This document shows, piece by piece, positions 56,696 to 64,000 of a stretch of DNA of 64,000 nt; the first letter of the stretch is position 1; each line of letters opens with the position of its first letter. The notes below the pieces were generated by a model, which worked only from the letters and a program-made list of their open reading frames with translations, was not told the DNA's origin and did not search any database. The translations under genes and the position numbers were made by a program. This DNA is from Paraburkholderia tropica (lineage in GTDB: Bacteria; Pseudomonadota; Gammaproteobacteria; Burkholderiales; Burkholderiaceae): NCBI RefSeq assembly GCF_900109265.1, contig NZ_FNZM01000005.1:62001-126000 (forward strand). The letters are read 5' to 3'.

Positions 56696-57411
56696 TGAAT
56701 GTCGGAGGCGCTGACGCCCGACGGCAGCGCCTGCGGCAGCCACGCCTCGCCCGAGAACGCGCCCATGTGGCCGCCCGAATGGACCACGAGCGCGCTGCTG
56801 TCGACCGCGCCCGGCCCGCGCACGCCCGCCGCGCGATTGGCCTTCACGCCGGCGACATATTGCGGAAAGTAGCTGCCGAGCAGCGAGGCGAGATCAGGCG
56901 GCTGCGGCCCGTTCCACGCGACGCCGAACACGGTGCCCGCCGACGAAAGATACTCGCGCACGACGGTGCCGTTGGCGAGCGTGGTTTCGCGCACCGTGTA
57001 GGCCGACGTACCGGAAGTCGTCGAGGTGGTGGACGCCGCCGCGGCGCTCGCCAGCACGGCCTGGCGCTTGACGGCGGACACGGCCGTATTCGCGGCGCTG
57101 GGCGCGCCGACGGTCGCGCCGGCCGGCGTGGCCATGGGCGCGCCGCCGAGCGCGGCGCTGGCCGGCTGGGCAACAAACAGCACACCCGCCGCGCAGACGA
57201 GCGCTGCCATGGCGTGTTGCAGTGCGCCAAAAACCGTTAATGCGGAATGGGAATGCGAAGCGGAAGCCGAATTCGCGGTCGGCTTGAACCCGGGCTTGAA
57301 CCCGGACTTAAGCCCGCGTTGAAAAACCGAAGAACAAACAGACAGACGCGAGCCGGACGAACCGGCACGGCGGGTCGCGACGGAGGCGACGGACGAGGCT
57401 TGCGGATACAA
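56692..57411 (-). CDS. DUF2844 family secreted protein
   Basis: The mature part (YTVRETTLANGTVVREYLSSAGTVFGVAWNGPQPPDLASLLGSYFPQYV… then HSGGHMGAFSGEAWLPQALPSGVSASDIQ) fits DUF2844, a Burkholderiaceae/betaproteobacterial family of unknown function. A signal peptide is clear (MAALVCAAGVLFVAQPASA, cleavage near A-x-A). The start is uncertain: TTG at 57411 has a strong AAAGGGAGG ribosome site but gives a long, Ser/Arg-rich pre-region; ATG at 57210 gives a compact 172-residue precursor with a poor site. It is coupled by a 4-bp overlap to the DUF3443 gene, so the two products probably work together in the envelope. Confidence 0.75.
   Translation of the reverse strand: MYPQASSVASVATRRAGSSGSRLSVCSSVFQRGLKSGFKPGFKPTANSASASHSHSALTVFGALQHAMAALVCAAGVLFVAQPASAALGGAPMATPAGATVGAPSAANTAVSAVKRQAVLASAAAASTTSTTSGTSAYTVRETTLANGTVVREYLSSAGTVFGVAWNGPQPPDLASLLGSYFPQYVAGVKANRAAGVRGPGAVDSSALVVHSGGHMGAFSGEAWLPQALPSGVSASDIQ
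57282..57305. repeat. Two-copy 12-bp tandem repeat near the DUF2844 start
   Basis: GCTTGAACCCGG is repeated twice, followed by a third, diverged copy (ACTTAAGCCCGC). Confidence 0.7.
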
Positions 57412-57795
57412 GGCGGCCCTCCCTTTCTCTCGGTGGCACGCTCCCGCCTGTGGCGCGACGTCCCGGCCGAAAAGTCGAGCAGTCGAACCGGGGCGACGGC
57501 AAAACGGGAAGCGGCTGGCTGCGCTGTCTGACTCCACCGCGACACGCGCCGCGGCGGGACAACAGCGTTCGTTGTCTAGTATGCCTGTCGAAGATTACAC
57601 ACGACAGATGGCTGTTTGGCCAGACGCAGCCATGTTGCGGCGCAGCGCGCCGACATGGTCTCGTGCATGGCGGCGGGCGTTCCCCACCTCACCGCCGCGT
57701 CCGGCTGCCTGTGTATTCCGTTCTGTTGCGCCAGCCCTGCTTTCCCGCTTGTTCCGATTTGTTCAGCCTGTACTGCCTGTCCTTCCTGCCCCGGC
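57412..57795. other. Region between the DUF2844 gene and cheZ
   Basis: This 384-bp region between two minus-strand genes contains a more AT-rich stretch at about 57565–57625 that could hold the DUF2844/DUF3443 promoter (CATACT-like -10 on the minus strand). No terminator of che genes and no further gene are visible. Confidence 0.45.
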
Positions 57796-58506
57796 TTAGA
57801 AACCGAGGCTTGCGAGCAGATCGTCGACCTGCGCCTGGTCCTGCACGACGTCGGTCTTGCCTTCCGGATTGATCTGCGGGCCGTTGAGCAGGCCTTCCGG
57901 GCTGCCCGTGCTGCTAGCCTGCGCCTCCGCCAGCAGCGCGGCCGTGGCCGCGAACTGCTCGCGCCGCTCGGGCGCGATGTTCTCGACCAGCACCGTCAGC
58001 AGTTGCTGCTCGATCACATAGACCACGTCCATGATCTTCTTGATCACCTGGCCGGTCAGATCCTGGAAATCCTGCGCGAGCATGATTTCGAGCAGTTGCT
58101 GATTCGTCGCCGTGGTGACTTGCGGCACGCCGTCGAGGAACTGGCGCGTGTCGTCCATCAGCGAGCGGACTTCCTCGCGGCCGATCGGCGCGTCGTACCA
58201 GGTCGCCCAGCGCGACGACAGCACCTTGGCGTCGGCTTCGACCTGTTCCTGCATCGGTTTGGCGACCTCGATGGCCGACAACACGCGCTCGGCGGCCTGC
58301 TCCGTCATGTTGGCGACGTAGCGCAGCCGGTCCCGCGCGTCGGGCACCGCTTCGGCGGCGCGCTCCACGTGCTTGTCGAGACCGAGCTCGCGCATCGAAT
58401 CGCGCAACGTGCGCGTCAGCTGGCCGATGCGCGCGAGGATGCGGTCCGTCGCGAGATCGCCCGACTCCGCAGCGCCGTCGTGCGCCGCATCAATGGGCTC
58501 GTTCAC
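57796..58506 (-). CDS. cheZ: CheY-P phosphatase CheZ
   Basis: A 236-residue CheZ that dephosphorylates CheY-P. The catalytic core is intact ([29 protein letters not shown], residues 138–166), and the C-terminus ends DDLLASLGF, the peptide that docks CheY. It starts with GTG (complement of 58504–58506), with GGGAG upstream, 1 bp after the cheY stop, so it is translationally linked to cheY. Confidence 0.97.
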   Translation of the reverse strand: MNEPIDAAHDGAAESGDLATDRILARIGQLTRTLRDSMRELGLDKHVERAAEAVPDARDRLRYVANMTEQAAERVLSAIEVAKPMQEQVEADAKVLSSRWATWYDAPIGREEVRSLMDDTRQFLDGVPQVTTATNQQLLEIMLAQDFQDLTGQVIKKIMDVVYVIEQQLLTVLVENIAPERREQFAATAALLAEAQASSTGSPEGLLNGPQINPEGKTDVVQDQAQVDDLLASLGF

Positions 58507-58507
58507 G

Positions 58508-58903
58508 TCAGCTCCCGGTCTTCGCCATCTTTTCGAGAATCTTGTTGAGCTTCTCGTCGAGCGTCGCAGCCGTGAACGGCTTGACGACGTAGCCGCTCGC
58601 GCCAGCCTGGGCCGCGGCGATGATGTTTTCCTTCTTCGACTCGGCCGTCACCATCAGCACCGGCAGGTGCGACAGCGAAGCGTCGGCGCGGATTTCCTTG
58701 AGCATCGCGAGGCCGTCGAGGTTCGGCATGTTCCAGTCGGAAATCACGAACTCGTAGTTGCCGCCGCGCAGGCGCGCGAGGCCCGCTGCGCCGTCTTCGG
58801 CTTCGTCGACGTTCGCATAGCCCAGTTCCTTGAGCAGGTTGCGGACGATCCGGCGCATCGTCGGAAAGTCGTCCACCACCAGAATCTTCATTCCCTTGTC
58901 CAT
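58508..58903 (-). CDS. cheY: Chemotaxis response regulator CheY
   Basis: A 131-residue single-domain receiver. The acid pocket is Asp11–Asp12, the phosphoacceptor Asp56 ([12 protein letters not shown]), then VMVTAES with the conserved Thr and [12 protein letters not shown] with the conserved Lys. CheY-P binds FliM and causes switching. It is in the cheRDB–cheYZ order typical of betaproteobacteria. A 148-bp region with repeats precedes it. Confidence 0.98.
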   Translation of the reverse strand: MDKGMKILVVDDFPTMRRIVRNLLKELGYANVDEAEDGAAGLARLRGGNYEFVISDWNMPNLDGLAMLKEIRADASLSHLPVLMVTAESKKENIIAAAQAGASGYVVKPFTAATLDEKLNKILEKMAKTGS

Positions 58904-58940
58904 CTCGGTTCCATTCCTCCAGGCTAAAACCTGGGCAATT

Positions 58941-58971
58941 ATCCAGACAAGCGCGACGCCTATCCAGATAA
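58941..58971. repeat. Direct repeat pair upstream of cheY
   Basis: ATCCAGACAA (58941–58950) and ATCCAGATAA (58962–58971) are 21 bp apart, two helical turns. Confidence 0.6.
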
Positions 58972-58984
58972 ATTAATCGTGATC

Positions 58985-59015
58985 GATCGTGTAAGCCTTA
59001 TAAAGCCACACGATC
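58985..59015. promoter_or_regulatory. Inverted repeat in the cheB–cheY gap
   Basis: GATCGTGT (58985–58992) and ACACGATC (59008–59015), exact complements, flank a 15-bp AT-rich core containing TTATAAAG. It could be an operator around a -10 or an mRNA hairpin. Confidence 0.5.
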
Positions 59016-59051
59016 TCTCGTAAAAGTACGCGCCCGGTGCGGGCGGGCATA

Positions 59052-60179
59052 TTACACGCGCTGGACGCGATCGCCCATCGAAGCGAGACGCGTCATCACG
59101 CGGCGGCTCATGTCGGCGAGCGAAGCGACCTCGTCGGCGGCCCCGAGTGCGATGGCTTCGCGCGGCATGCCGAACACGATGCAGCTCGCCTCGTCCTGCG
59201 CGAGCGTGAACGCGCCGGCCTTGCGCATTTCCAGCAGACCGGCCGCGCCGTCGCGGCCCATGCCGGTCAGAATCACGCCGATCGCGTTCTTGCCCGCGTG
59301 CTGCGCGGCCGAGCGGAACAGCACGTCCACCGACGGACGATGCCGGTTCACCGGCGGGTCGTCGGACAGATGCGCGATGTAGTTCGCACCGCTACGCGCG
59401 AGCAGCAGATGCGCGTGACCCGGCGCGATGTAGGCGTGGCCGGGCAGCACGCGTTCGCCGTGCTCCGCTTCCTTCACGGTGATGCGGCACAGCCCGTTCA
59501 GGCGCTGCGCGAACGACTTCGTGAAACCGGGCGGCATGTGCTGCGCGATCAGCACCGCGGGCGCGTCGGGCGGCAGCGGTTGCAGCACTTCGCGGATCGC
59601 CTCGGTACCGCCCGTCGACGCGCCGACGATGATCAGCTTTTCGGTCGACACGAGCGGATTGTTGATCATCGGCGCGGCGGCGGCCGGGGCGTGCGCGGCG
59701 CCATGCGCGGCGACCGGATGACCGGCGGCCGGCGCGGCGTGGGCACGCGCGGGCGCGGCCGGACGCACGCGGGCGCGGGCGGCGGCGCGCACCTTGTCGG
59801 CGAGCTTTTCGGCGTAGTCGAGCATGCCGTCGCGGATACCGACCTTCGGCTTGGTCACGAAATCGACCGCGCCCAGTTCCAGCGCGCGCAGCGTGATTTC
59901 ATTGCCGCGCTCGGTCAGCGACGAGACCATCACGACCGGCATCGGGCGCAGGCGCATGAGCTTCTCGAGGAAGTCGAGACCATCCATGCGCGGCATTTCC
60001 ACGTCGAGCGTGAGCACGTCGGGGTTGTGCTGCTTGATCAGCTCGCGCGCCACGAGCGGGTCGGGCGCGGTCGCGACGACGGTCATATCCGGCTGACTGT
60101 TGATGATCTCCGTCATCAGGCTGCGGATCAGCGCCGAATCGTCGACGCAGAGAACCTTGATTTTTTGCACAGCGTTCAC
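59052..60179 (-). CDS. cheB: Chemotaxis methylesterase/glutamine deamidase CheB
   Basis: A 375-residue CheB with receiver (VDDSALIRS; Asp59 in [12 protein letters not shown]) and catalytic domain (Ser in [10 protein letters not shown], His in [11 protein letters not shown], Asp in [10 protein letters not shown]). It removes methyl groups from receptors when phosphorylated by CheA. It starts with GTG, overlapping the cheD stop by 4 bp (GTGA). The Ala/Pro/His-rich linker is longer than in E. coli. Confidence 0.98.
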   Translation of the reverse strand: MNAVQKIKVLCVDDSALIRSLMTEIINSQPDMTVVATAPDPLVARELIKQHNPDVLTLDVEMPRMDGLDFLEKLMRLRPMPVVMVSSLTERGNEITLRALELGAVDFVTKPKVGIRDGMLDYAEKLADKVRAAARARVRPAAPARAHAAPAAGHPVAAHGAAHAPAAAAPMINNPLVSTEKLIIVGASTGGTEAIREVLQPLPPDAPAVLIAQHMPPGFTKSFAQRLNGLCRITVKEAEHGERVLPGHAYIAPGHAHLLLARSGANYIAHLSDDPPVNRHRPSVDVLFRSAAQHAGKNAIGVILTGMGRDGAAGLLEMRKAGAFTLAQDEASCIVFGMPREAIALGAADEVASLADMSRRVMTRLASMGDRVQRV

Positions 60180-60979
60180 GCCTCCTCTACTGTCCGGGCG
60201 TTGTCATGACCGGGAAGCCGCGTGGCCGGGGTCGAGCCCGCGCCGAACAGCTCGACGCGCGGCCGCGCCGGCTGCGGCGTGGATGTTGAAAAGTGGTTGC
60301 CGGCAGCGCCGCCCGCCGCGCCAGGCGCGCCCGGGCGCGCCGCGCCATTGAGTCCGAACAGCTCGACGCGGGCGCGCGCGCGTGCAAGACGCTCGGCGCG
60401 CGCTTCGGCCGTCTGCTGGGCGAGCGCCTGTTCGCGCTCGGCCACGCCCGTGTCCTGCGACAGACGCAGCTTCTTGACCATCACCTGACCCGTGCGCGGC
60501 AAAAACGCGACCTTGCGCGGATGCGAGCCCTGCAGATCCTCGGCGACGATGCGGATGCTTTCCGTCGCCAGATAACGGCGCACGAACGCGGCGTTGCGGT
60601 CGCCGATATTCATCGTCGTCATGCCCGCCAGCACGGCCGCGCCGCCGAACACCTTGGCTTCGAAGCGCTCGCGGCGGCCGCCTGCCTTGATCAGTTCGTT
60701 GATCAGCACTTCCATCGCGTAGGCGCCGTAGCGCATCGCGTCGGAGCCCACGGGCGCGGTGCCCGCGTCGGCGCCGTCGTCGGGGAGCATGAAGTGATTC
60801 ATGCCGCCGATGCCCGCGGTGCGGTCCTGGATGCAGGCCGCCACGCACGAACCGAGCACGGTGACGAGCACCATGTCTTCGTTCGTGGTGAAGAATTCGT
60901 TCGGCAGCAGCTTCACGCCGGGGCGCTGGAAGTGCGCGTCGAAGTAGCGATTGGTCGCGATCGGCAGGCGTGTGCTCAT
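60176..60979 (-). CDS. cheD: Chemoreceptor glutamine deamidase CheD
   Basis: A 267-residue CheD. The catalytic Cys45 is in [12 protein letters not shown] and His62 in [12 protein letters not shown]. It deamidates receptor glutamines and can bind CheC/CheX-type partners elsewhere. After the catalytic domain (to about residue 195), the protein carries an Arg/Ala-rich tail in which RVELFG occurs twice. It overlaps cheR by 4 bp. Confidence 0.97.
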   Translation of the reverse strand: MSTRLPIATNRYFDAHFQRPGVKLLPNEFFTTNEDMVLVTVLGSCVAACIQDRTAGIGGMNHFMLPDDGADAGTAPVGSDAMRYGAYAMEVLINELIKAGGRRERFEAKVFGGAAVLAGMTTMNIGDRNAAFVRRYLATESIRIVAEDLQGSHPRKVAFLPRTGQVMVKKLRLSQDTGVAEREQALAQQTAEARAERLARARARVELFGLNGAARPGAPGAAGGAAGNHFSTSTPQPARPRVELFGAGSTPATRLPGHDNARTVEEA

Positions 60980-61998
60980 ACGCTCGCTCCTGCTTCGGAC
61001 TTCGCGGGCGCTTTCGCGCTGCCGGTCGCGCTGCTTGCCGTGCTACCCGTCGCGCTTGCGGCGGACGTCGCCGCGCCGCGTCCACGCGTGAGTTCGTAGA
61101 CGGTCTGGCCGCGCAGGCGGAAGGCCTGCGTCACGTAGGTGAAGTTCTCCGAATGCCCCGCGAACAGCAGGCCGTCCGGCTTCATCAGCGGCTCGAAGCG
61201 CGTGAGCACCTGCGCCTGGGTCGGCTTGTCGAAGTAGATCATCACGTTGCGGCAGAAGATCGCGTCGAAGTTCTGGCGCAGGCCGTAGTCCGCGTCGGTG
61301 AGATTGAGCTGCTCGAACTTGATCATCTGACGCAGTTCCGGGCGCACCTTCACGAGGCCCGCATGCGAGCCCGTGCCCTTCAGGAAGAAGCGCTTCAGAC
61401 GTTCGGGCGTGAGGTGCTTGACCTGGTCGTAGGCGTAGACGCCCGCGTCCGCTTTCGCGAGCACCTGGGTGTCCAGATCGGTGGCCAGCACGCGCGCCTC
61501 GCGGGCGGCGCGGTCGCCGAGCGCCTCGATCAGCGTCATCGCGATCGAGTACGGTTCCTCGCCCGTCGACGCCGCCGAGCACCACACCGAAACCGGCTGC
61601 GGGCGGCGCTTCACGAAATCCGCGAGGATCGGGAAGTGATGCGCCTCGCGGAAGAACGCCGTGAGGTTGGTCGTGAGCGCGTTGGTGAACGCTTCCCACT
61701 CGCCCGCGTCGTTGCGCTTTTCGAGTTCGTCGAGATACTCGCGGAAGCTGTCGAGACCGAGCGCGCGCAGACGCCGCGCGAGTCGGCTGTAGGCCATGTC
61801 GCGCTTGTGGTCCGAGAGCGAAATGCCCGCGCGGCGATGGATCAACGAGCGGATGCGCTCGAAGTCCGCCGTCGTGAAGTCGAAGTCGCGCGCGGCGCCT
61901 TCGCCCGATGCGCCGGACGCGAGACGCGTTGCGTCGCCACGCTCGCCGCGATCGGCCTGGGTAGTGCTTCCGGTGCGGGAAAACCGCAGCGACTTCAT
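60976..61998 (-). CDS. cheR: Chemotaxis methyltransferase CheR
   Basis: A 340-residue CheR, SAM-dependent methylation of receptor glutamates. The N-terminal domain contains [37 protein letters not shown]; the SAM site is [19 protein letters not shown]; then [13 protein letters not shown] near 260. It has an Ala/Ser-rich C-terminal tail. It lies 270 bp after the receptor gene, whose C-terminal pentapeptide is its docking site. Confidence 0.97.
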   Translation of the reverse strand: MKSLRFSRTGSTTQADRGERGDATRLASGASGEGAARDFDFTTADFERIRSLIHRRAGISLSDHKRDMAYSRLARRLRALGLDSFREYLDELEKRNDAGEWEAFTNALTTNLTAFFREAHHFPILADFVKRRPQPVSVWCSAASTGEEPYSIAMTLIEALGDRAAREARVLATDLDTQVLAKADAGVYAYDQVKHLTPERLKRFFLKGTGSHAGLVKVRPELRQMIKFEQLNLTDADYGLRQNFDAIFCRNVMIYFDKPTQAQVLTRFEPLMKPDGLLFAGHSENFTYVTQAFRLRGQTVYELTRGRGAATSAASATGSTASSATGSAKAPAKSEAGASV

Positions 61999-62268
61999 GA
62001 TCTTGCCCCTACGCGCGCTGCGCGCATTGCCGCGAGTGTCTGCGCACTTCCGAGCGCCTGCAATGCGTGCGCAAGCGCGGCGCGCGGCGCGGGCGCTGCC
62101 TTGCGGGCAGCGGCGCGGGGCGATTCTTGCCGTGATGATGCGCTCAGTTGCATTGCCGTTCTCGTCTGCGTGTGTCTACTTCTTGGTTGTTGCGTGGATG
62201 ATTGCCGTGATGCGTTTTTGCTGCTCTGCTGCTTTAACCGTTGCCTCTGCCGCCGACCCTGCTCACGC

Positions 62269-64000
62269 TCAGAACGTTTCCCAGTCGGAATCGTCCTTCG
62301 CGGAAGCCGCCACCCTGACCGGCGCCGCCTGCGGCTCGGCGCGTACCGCCGCCTTCGCGGCCGGTGCCGCCTTCGCACCCGTCGCCGTGGCAGCGGCTGC
62401 GGCTGCGGGTTTGGCGGCGGCGGACGCCGTCGGCGTCACACGCTTCGCGGGCGCCGCTGCAAACTGCGCATCCGTCTTTGCAGCAACGGCAGGCGCGGCG
62501 GAAACTGAAGGCTTTGTTACGTTATGTGCGCGCGAGACGCCGTTCGACGCGCCGCGATCGGCACGATCCGCACGATCGCCACGATCGGCCCCGTTCGTGC
62601 GCCACGTCCCCAGCACGCCTTGCAGATTGCGCGTCTGCTCTTCGAGCGAAGCTGCTGCCGCCGCCGCTTGCTCGACCAGCGCCGCGTTCTGCTGCGTGAC
62701 CGTATCCATCTGCGTGACGGCGCGATTGACCTGCTCGATGCCGCTCGACTGCTCCTCGGACGCCGCGCTGATCTCACCCATGATGTCGGTCACGCGACGC
62801 ACGGCCTGAAGGATGTCGTCCATCGTCGTGCCCGCGCGGCCCACCAGTTGCGAGCCGCTCTGCACCTTCTGGGCGGAATCGTTGATGAGTTCCTTGATTT
62901 CCTTGGCCGCGCCCGCGCTGCGCTGCGCGAGCGTGCGCACTTCGCCGGCCACGACCGCGAAACCGCGGCCCTGCTCGCCCGCGCGCGCCGCTTCCACGGC
63001 CGCGTTGAGCGCCAGAATATTGGTCTGGAACGCAATGCCCTCGATCACGCTGATGATGTCGACGACCTTCGCCGAACTCGCGGCGATGTCCTGCATCGTG
63101 TGCACCACTTCGCCGACCACCTCGCCGCCGCGCGTCGCGATATCGGACGCGTTCACGGCCAGCTGGCTCGCCTGGCGCGCGTTCTCGGCGTTCTGGCGCA
63201 CGGTGCCGGTGAGCTGCTCCATGCTCGACGCCGTCTCCTGCAGCGATGCGGCCTGCTGCTCGGTGCGCTGCGAGAGATCGGTGTTGCCCATCGCGATTTC
63301 GCGCGCGCCCACGTCGATCGAACCCGCGCCGTTATGCACGGCGGAGACGAGCGAAACAAGGCTGTCCTGCATGCGCTTGACGCCCGCGAACAGACGGCCG
63401 ATCTCGTTGTTGCTGTAGACCTCGATGCGTTCGGTGAGATCGCCCTGCGCGATGCGCTCGAAGCTCTTCACCGCGTCTTCGAGCGGCTGCACGATCAGGC
63501 CGCGCATCGCGAAGCGGATCGCCACCACGAGCACCAGCGCGACCAGAATCACCGCGCCGATCAGCGTGCGCATCAGCGAAATCTGCGAGCGCGCGCTTTC
63601 TTCGCGCGCCTGCGCGCCGTCCTGCAACTGCTGCGCGATCGGCGCCGCCGAGTTGTCGTAATCGACGAACATCGGGCTGATCTTCGTGTCGGCGATCGCG
63701 TGATACGCCGCCAGATCGTTGGCCCGCAGCGCCGTGAATTCGGGCTGCACGCCGTCGCTGAGGAGCGACGCGCGTTTGGTGTTGAGCGTGTCGAGCGTGG
63801 CGGCGTCGATGCCGGCCTTCGGCGCGGACTGGAAGACCTTCCACGCGTCGTTCGACTTGCCGAGCAGCACGTCGGCGCGGTCGATGACCTTCTTCGCCTC
63901 GTCGTTCTGCCCCGCCGCGTAGAGCGAATTCGCGCGGTCGAGCGACACGCGCGAGCGCAGCAGATACGACGACGCGTCGTTGAGCGAATGCATCGCGACG
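62269..64000 (-). CDS. Methyl-accepting chemotaxis protein (Tar/Tsr type), 5' end outside window
   Basis: The frame is open to the right edge, so the extreme N-terminus is missing; the first in-window Met (63993) is internal. The visible part contains the helical ligand-binding region, a membrane span ([26 protein letters not shown]), HAMP, and the signalling hairpin ([43 protein letters not shown]). The C-terminus is DSDWETF, equivalent to the NWETF tether that binds CheR and CheB. A 9-bp repeat encodes [14 protein letters not shown] in the linker. It is the tsr-like gene of the che operon. Confidence 0.95.
   Translation of the reverse strand, partial: VAMHSLNDASSYLLRSRVSLDRANSLYAAGQNDEAKKVIDRADVLLGKSNDAWKVFQSAPKAGIDAATLDTLNTKRASLLSDGVQPEFTALRANDLAAYHAIADTKISPMFVDYDNSAAPIAQQLQDGAQAREESARSQISLMRTLIGAVILVALVLVVAIRFAMRGLIVQPLEDAVKSFERIAQGDLTERIEVYSNNEIGRLFAGVKRMQDSLVSLVSAVHNGAGSIDVGAREIAMGNTDLSQRTEQQAASLQETASSMEQLTGTVRQNAENARQASQLAVNASDIATRGGEVVGEVVHTMQDIAASSAKVVDIISVIEGIAFQTNILALNAAVEAARAGEQGRGFAVVAGEVRTLAQRSAGAAKEIKELINDSAQKVQSGSQLVGRAGTTMDDILQAVRRVTDIMGEISAASEEQSSGIEQVNRAVTQMDTVTQQNAALVEQAAAAAASLEEQTRNLQGVLGTWRTNGADRGDRADRADRGASNGVSRAHNVTKPSVSAAPAVAAKTDAQFAAAPAKRVTPTASAAAKPAAAAAATATGAKAAPAAKAAVRAEPQAAPVRVAASAKDDSDWETF
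62555..62590. repeat. Four-copy 9-bp tandem repeat in the receptor linker
   Basis: CGATCGGCA, CGATCCGCA, CGATCGCCA, CGATCGGCC, in frame, coding alternating Arg-Ala/Gly-Asp on the minus strand. Confidence 0.8.

Noticed and set aside
1..64000. tRNA, rRNA, CRISPR, prophage or insertion sequences
   Set aside because: None seen: no transposase, integrase, cloverleaf or spaced direct-repeat array was recognised by reading. The toxin–antitoxin module is the only clear accessory insertion.

Overview
The window is high-GC DNA of betaproteobacterial type. Gene content and order (a SAH-riboswitch ahcY–metF unit; flhBAFG–fliA next to cheRDBYZ; DUF2844/DUF3443 genes) point to Burkholderiaceae, most likely Paraburkholderia, Caballeronia or Burkholderia sensu lato. 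This is inferred from content only. About 48 of the 64 kb is one contiguous flagellar and chemotaxis locus.

Layout. (1) 1–15.3 kb is housekeeping and accessory: the 5' part of a TPR protein (probably a GT41-type glycosyltransferase); the activated-methyl-cycle unit ahcY – small membrane protein – metF (minus strand) behind a SAH riboswitch; a family 2 glycosyltransferase; a LrgA/LrgB pair with a divergent LysR regulator; a DUF937/OmpA hybrid envelope protein; and a divergent oxidation cluster (GMC oxidoreductase versus an AidB-like acyl-CoA dehydrogenase plus coniferyl-aldehyde-type dehydrogenase). (2) 15.3–18.7 kb (minus): a second, FlhB-C-terminal-like/FliK-like pair, then fliT, fliS and fliE. 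(3) 19.0–31.2 kb (plus): fliFGHIJK and fliLMNOPQR. (4) 31.3–43.9 kb (minus): flgL, flgK, ycgR, flgJIHGFEDCB; then flgA, flgM and flgN on the plus strand. (5) 46.7–55.0 kb (minus): flhB, flhA, flhF, flhG, fliA, interrupted between flhA and flhF by a plus-strand RelE/StbE-type toxin–antitoxin module. (6) 55.4–57.4 kb: a DUF2844 secreted protein and a DUF3443 lipoprotein with pepsin-like aspartic-protease features. (7) 57.8–64 kb (minus): cheZ, cheY, cheB, cheD, cheR and a methyl-accepting receptor that runs off the right edge.

Regulation can be read directly. Four sites match the sigma-28 (FliA) consensus TAAA-N15-GCCGATAA closely: upstream of fliS, flgK, ycgR and flgM. Three related inverted-repeat elements (TAGSS-N13/14-CTATTC) lie at fliE/fliF, fliL and flgB/flgA and resemble FlhDC boxes. 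This gives a class II / class III hierarchy: structural and export genes under the shared box; late genes (hook-associated proteins, chaperones, brake, anti-sigma) under FliA.

Most notable items: the duplicated FliK/FlhB-CC-like pair; the pepsin-like lipoprotein and its partner inside the motility locus; a FlhG whose nucleotide-binding lysines are both replaced; the toxin–antitoxin insertion that splits flhA from flhF; TTG start codons on flhF, flhG and flgD; and a SAH riboswitch with two candidate pseudoknot strands. fliC, fliD, motAB, flhDC, cheA and cheW are not in the window.
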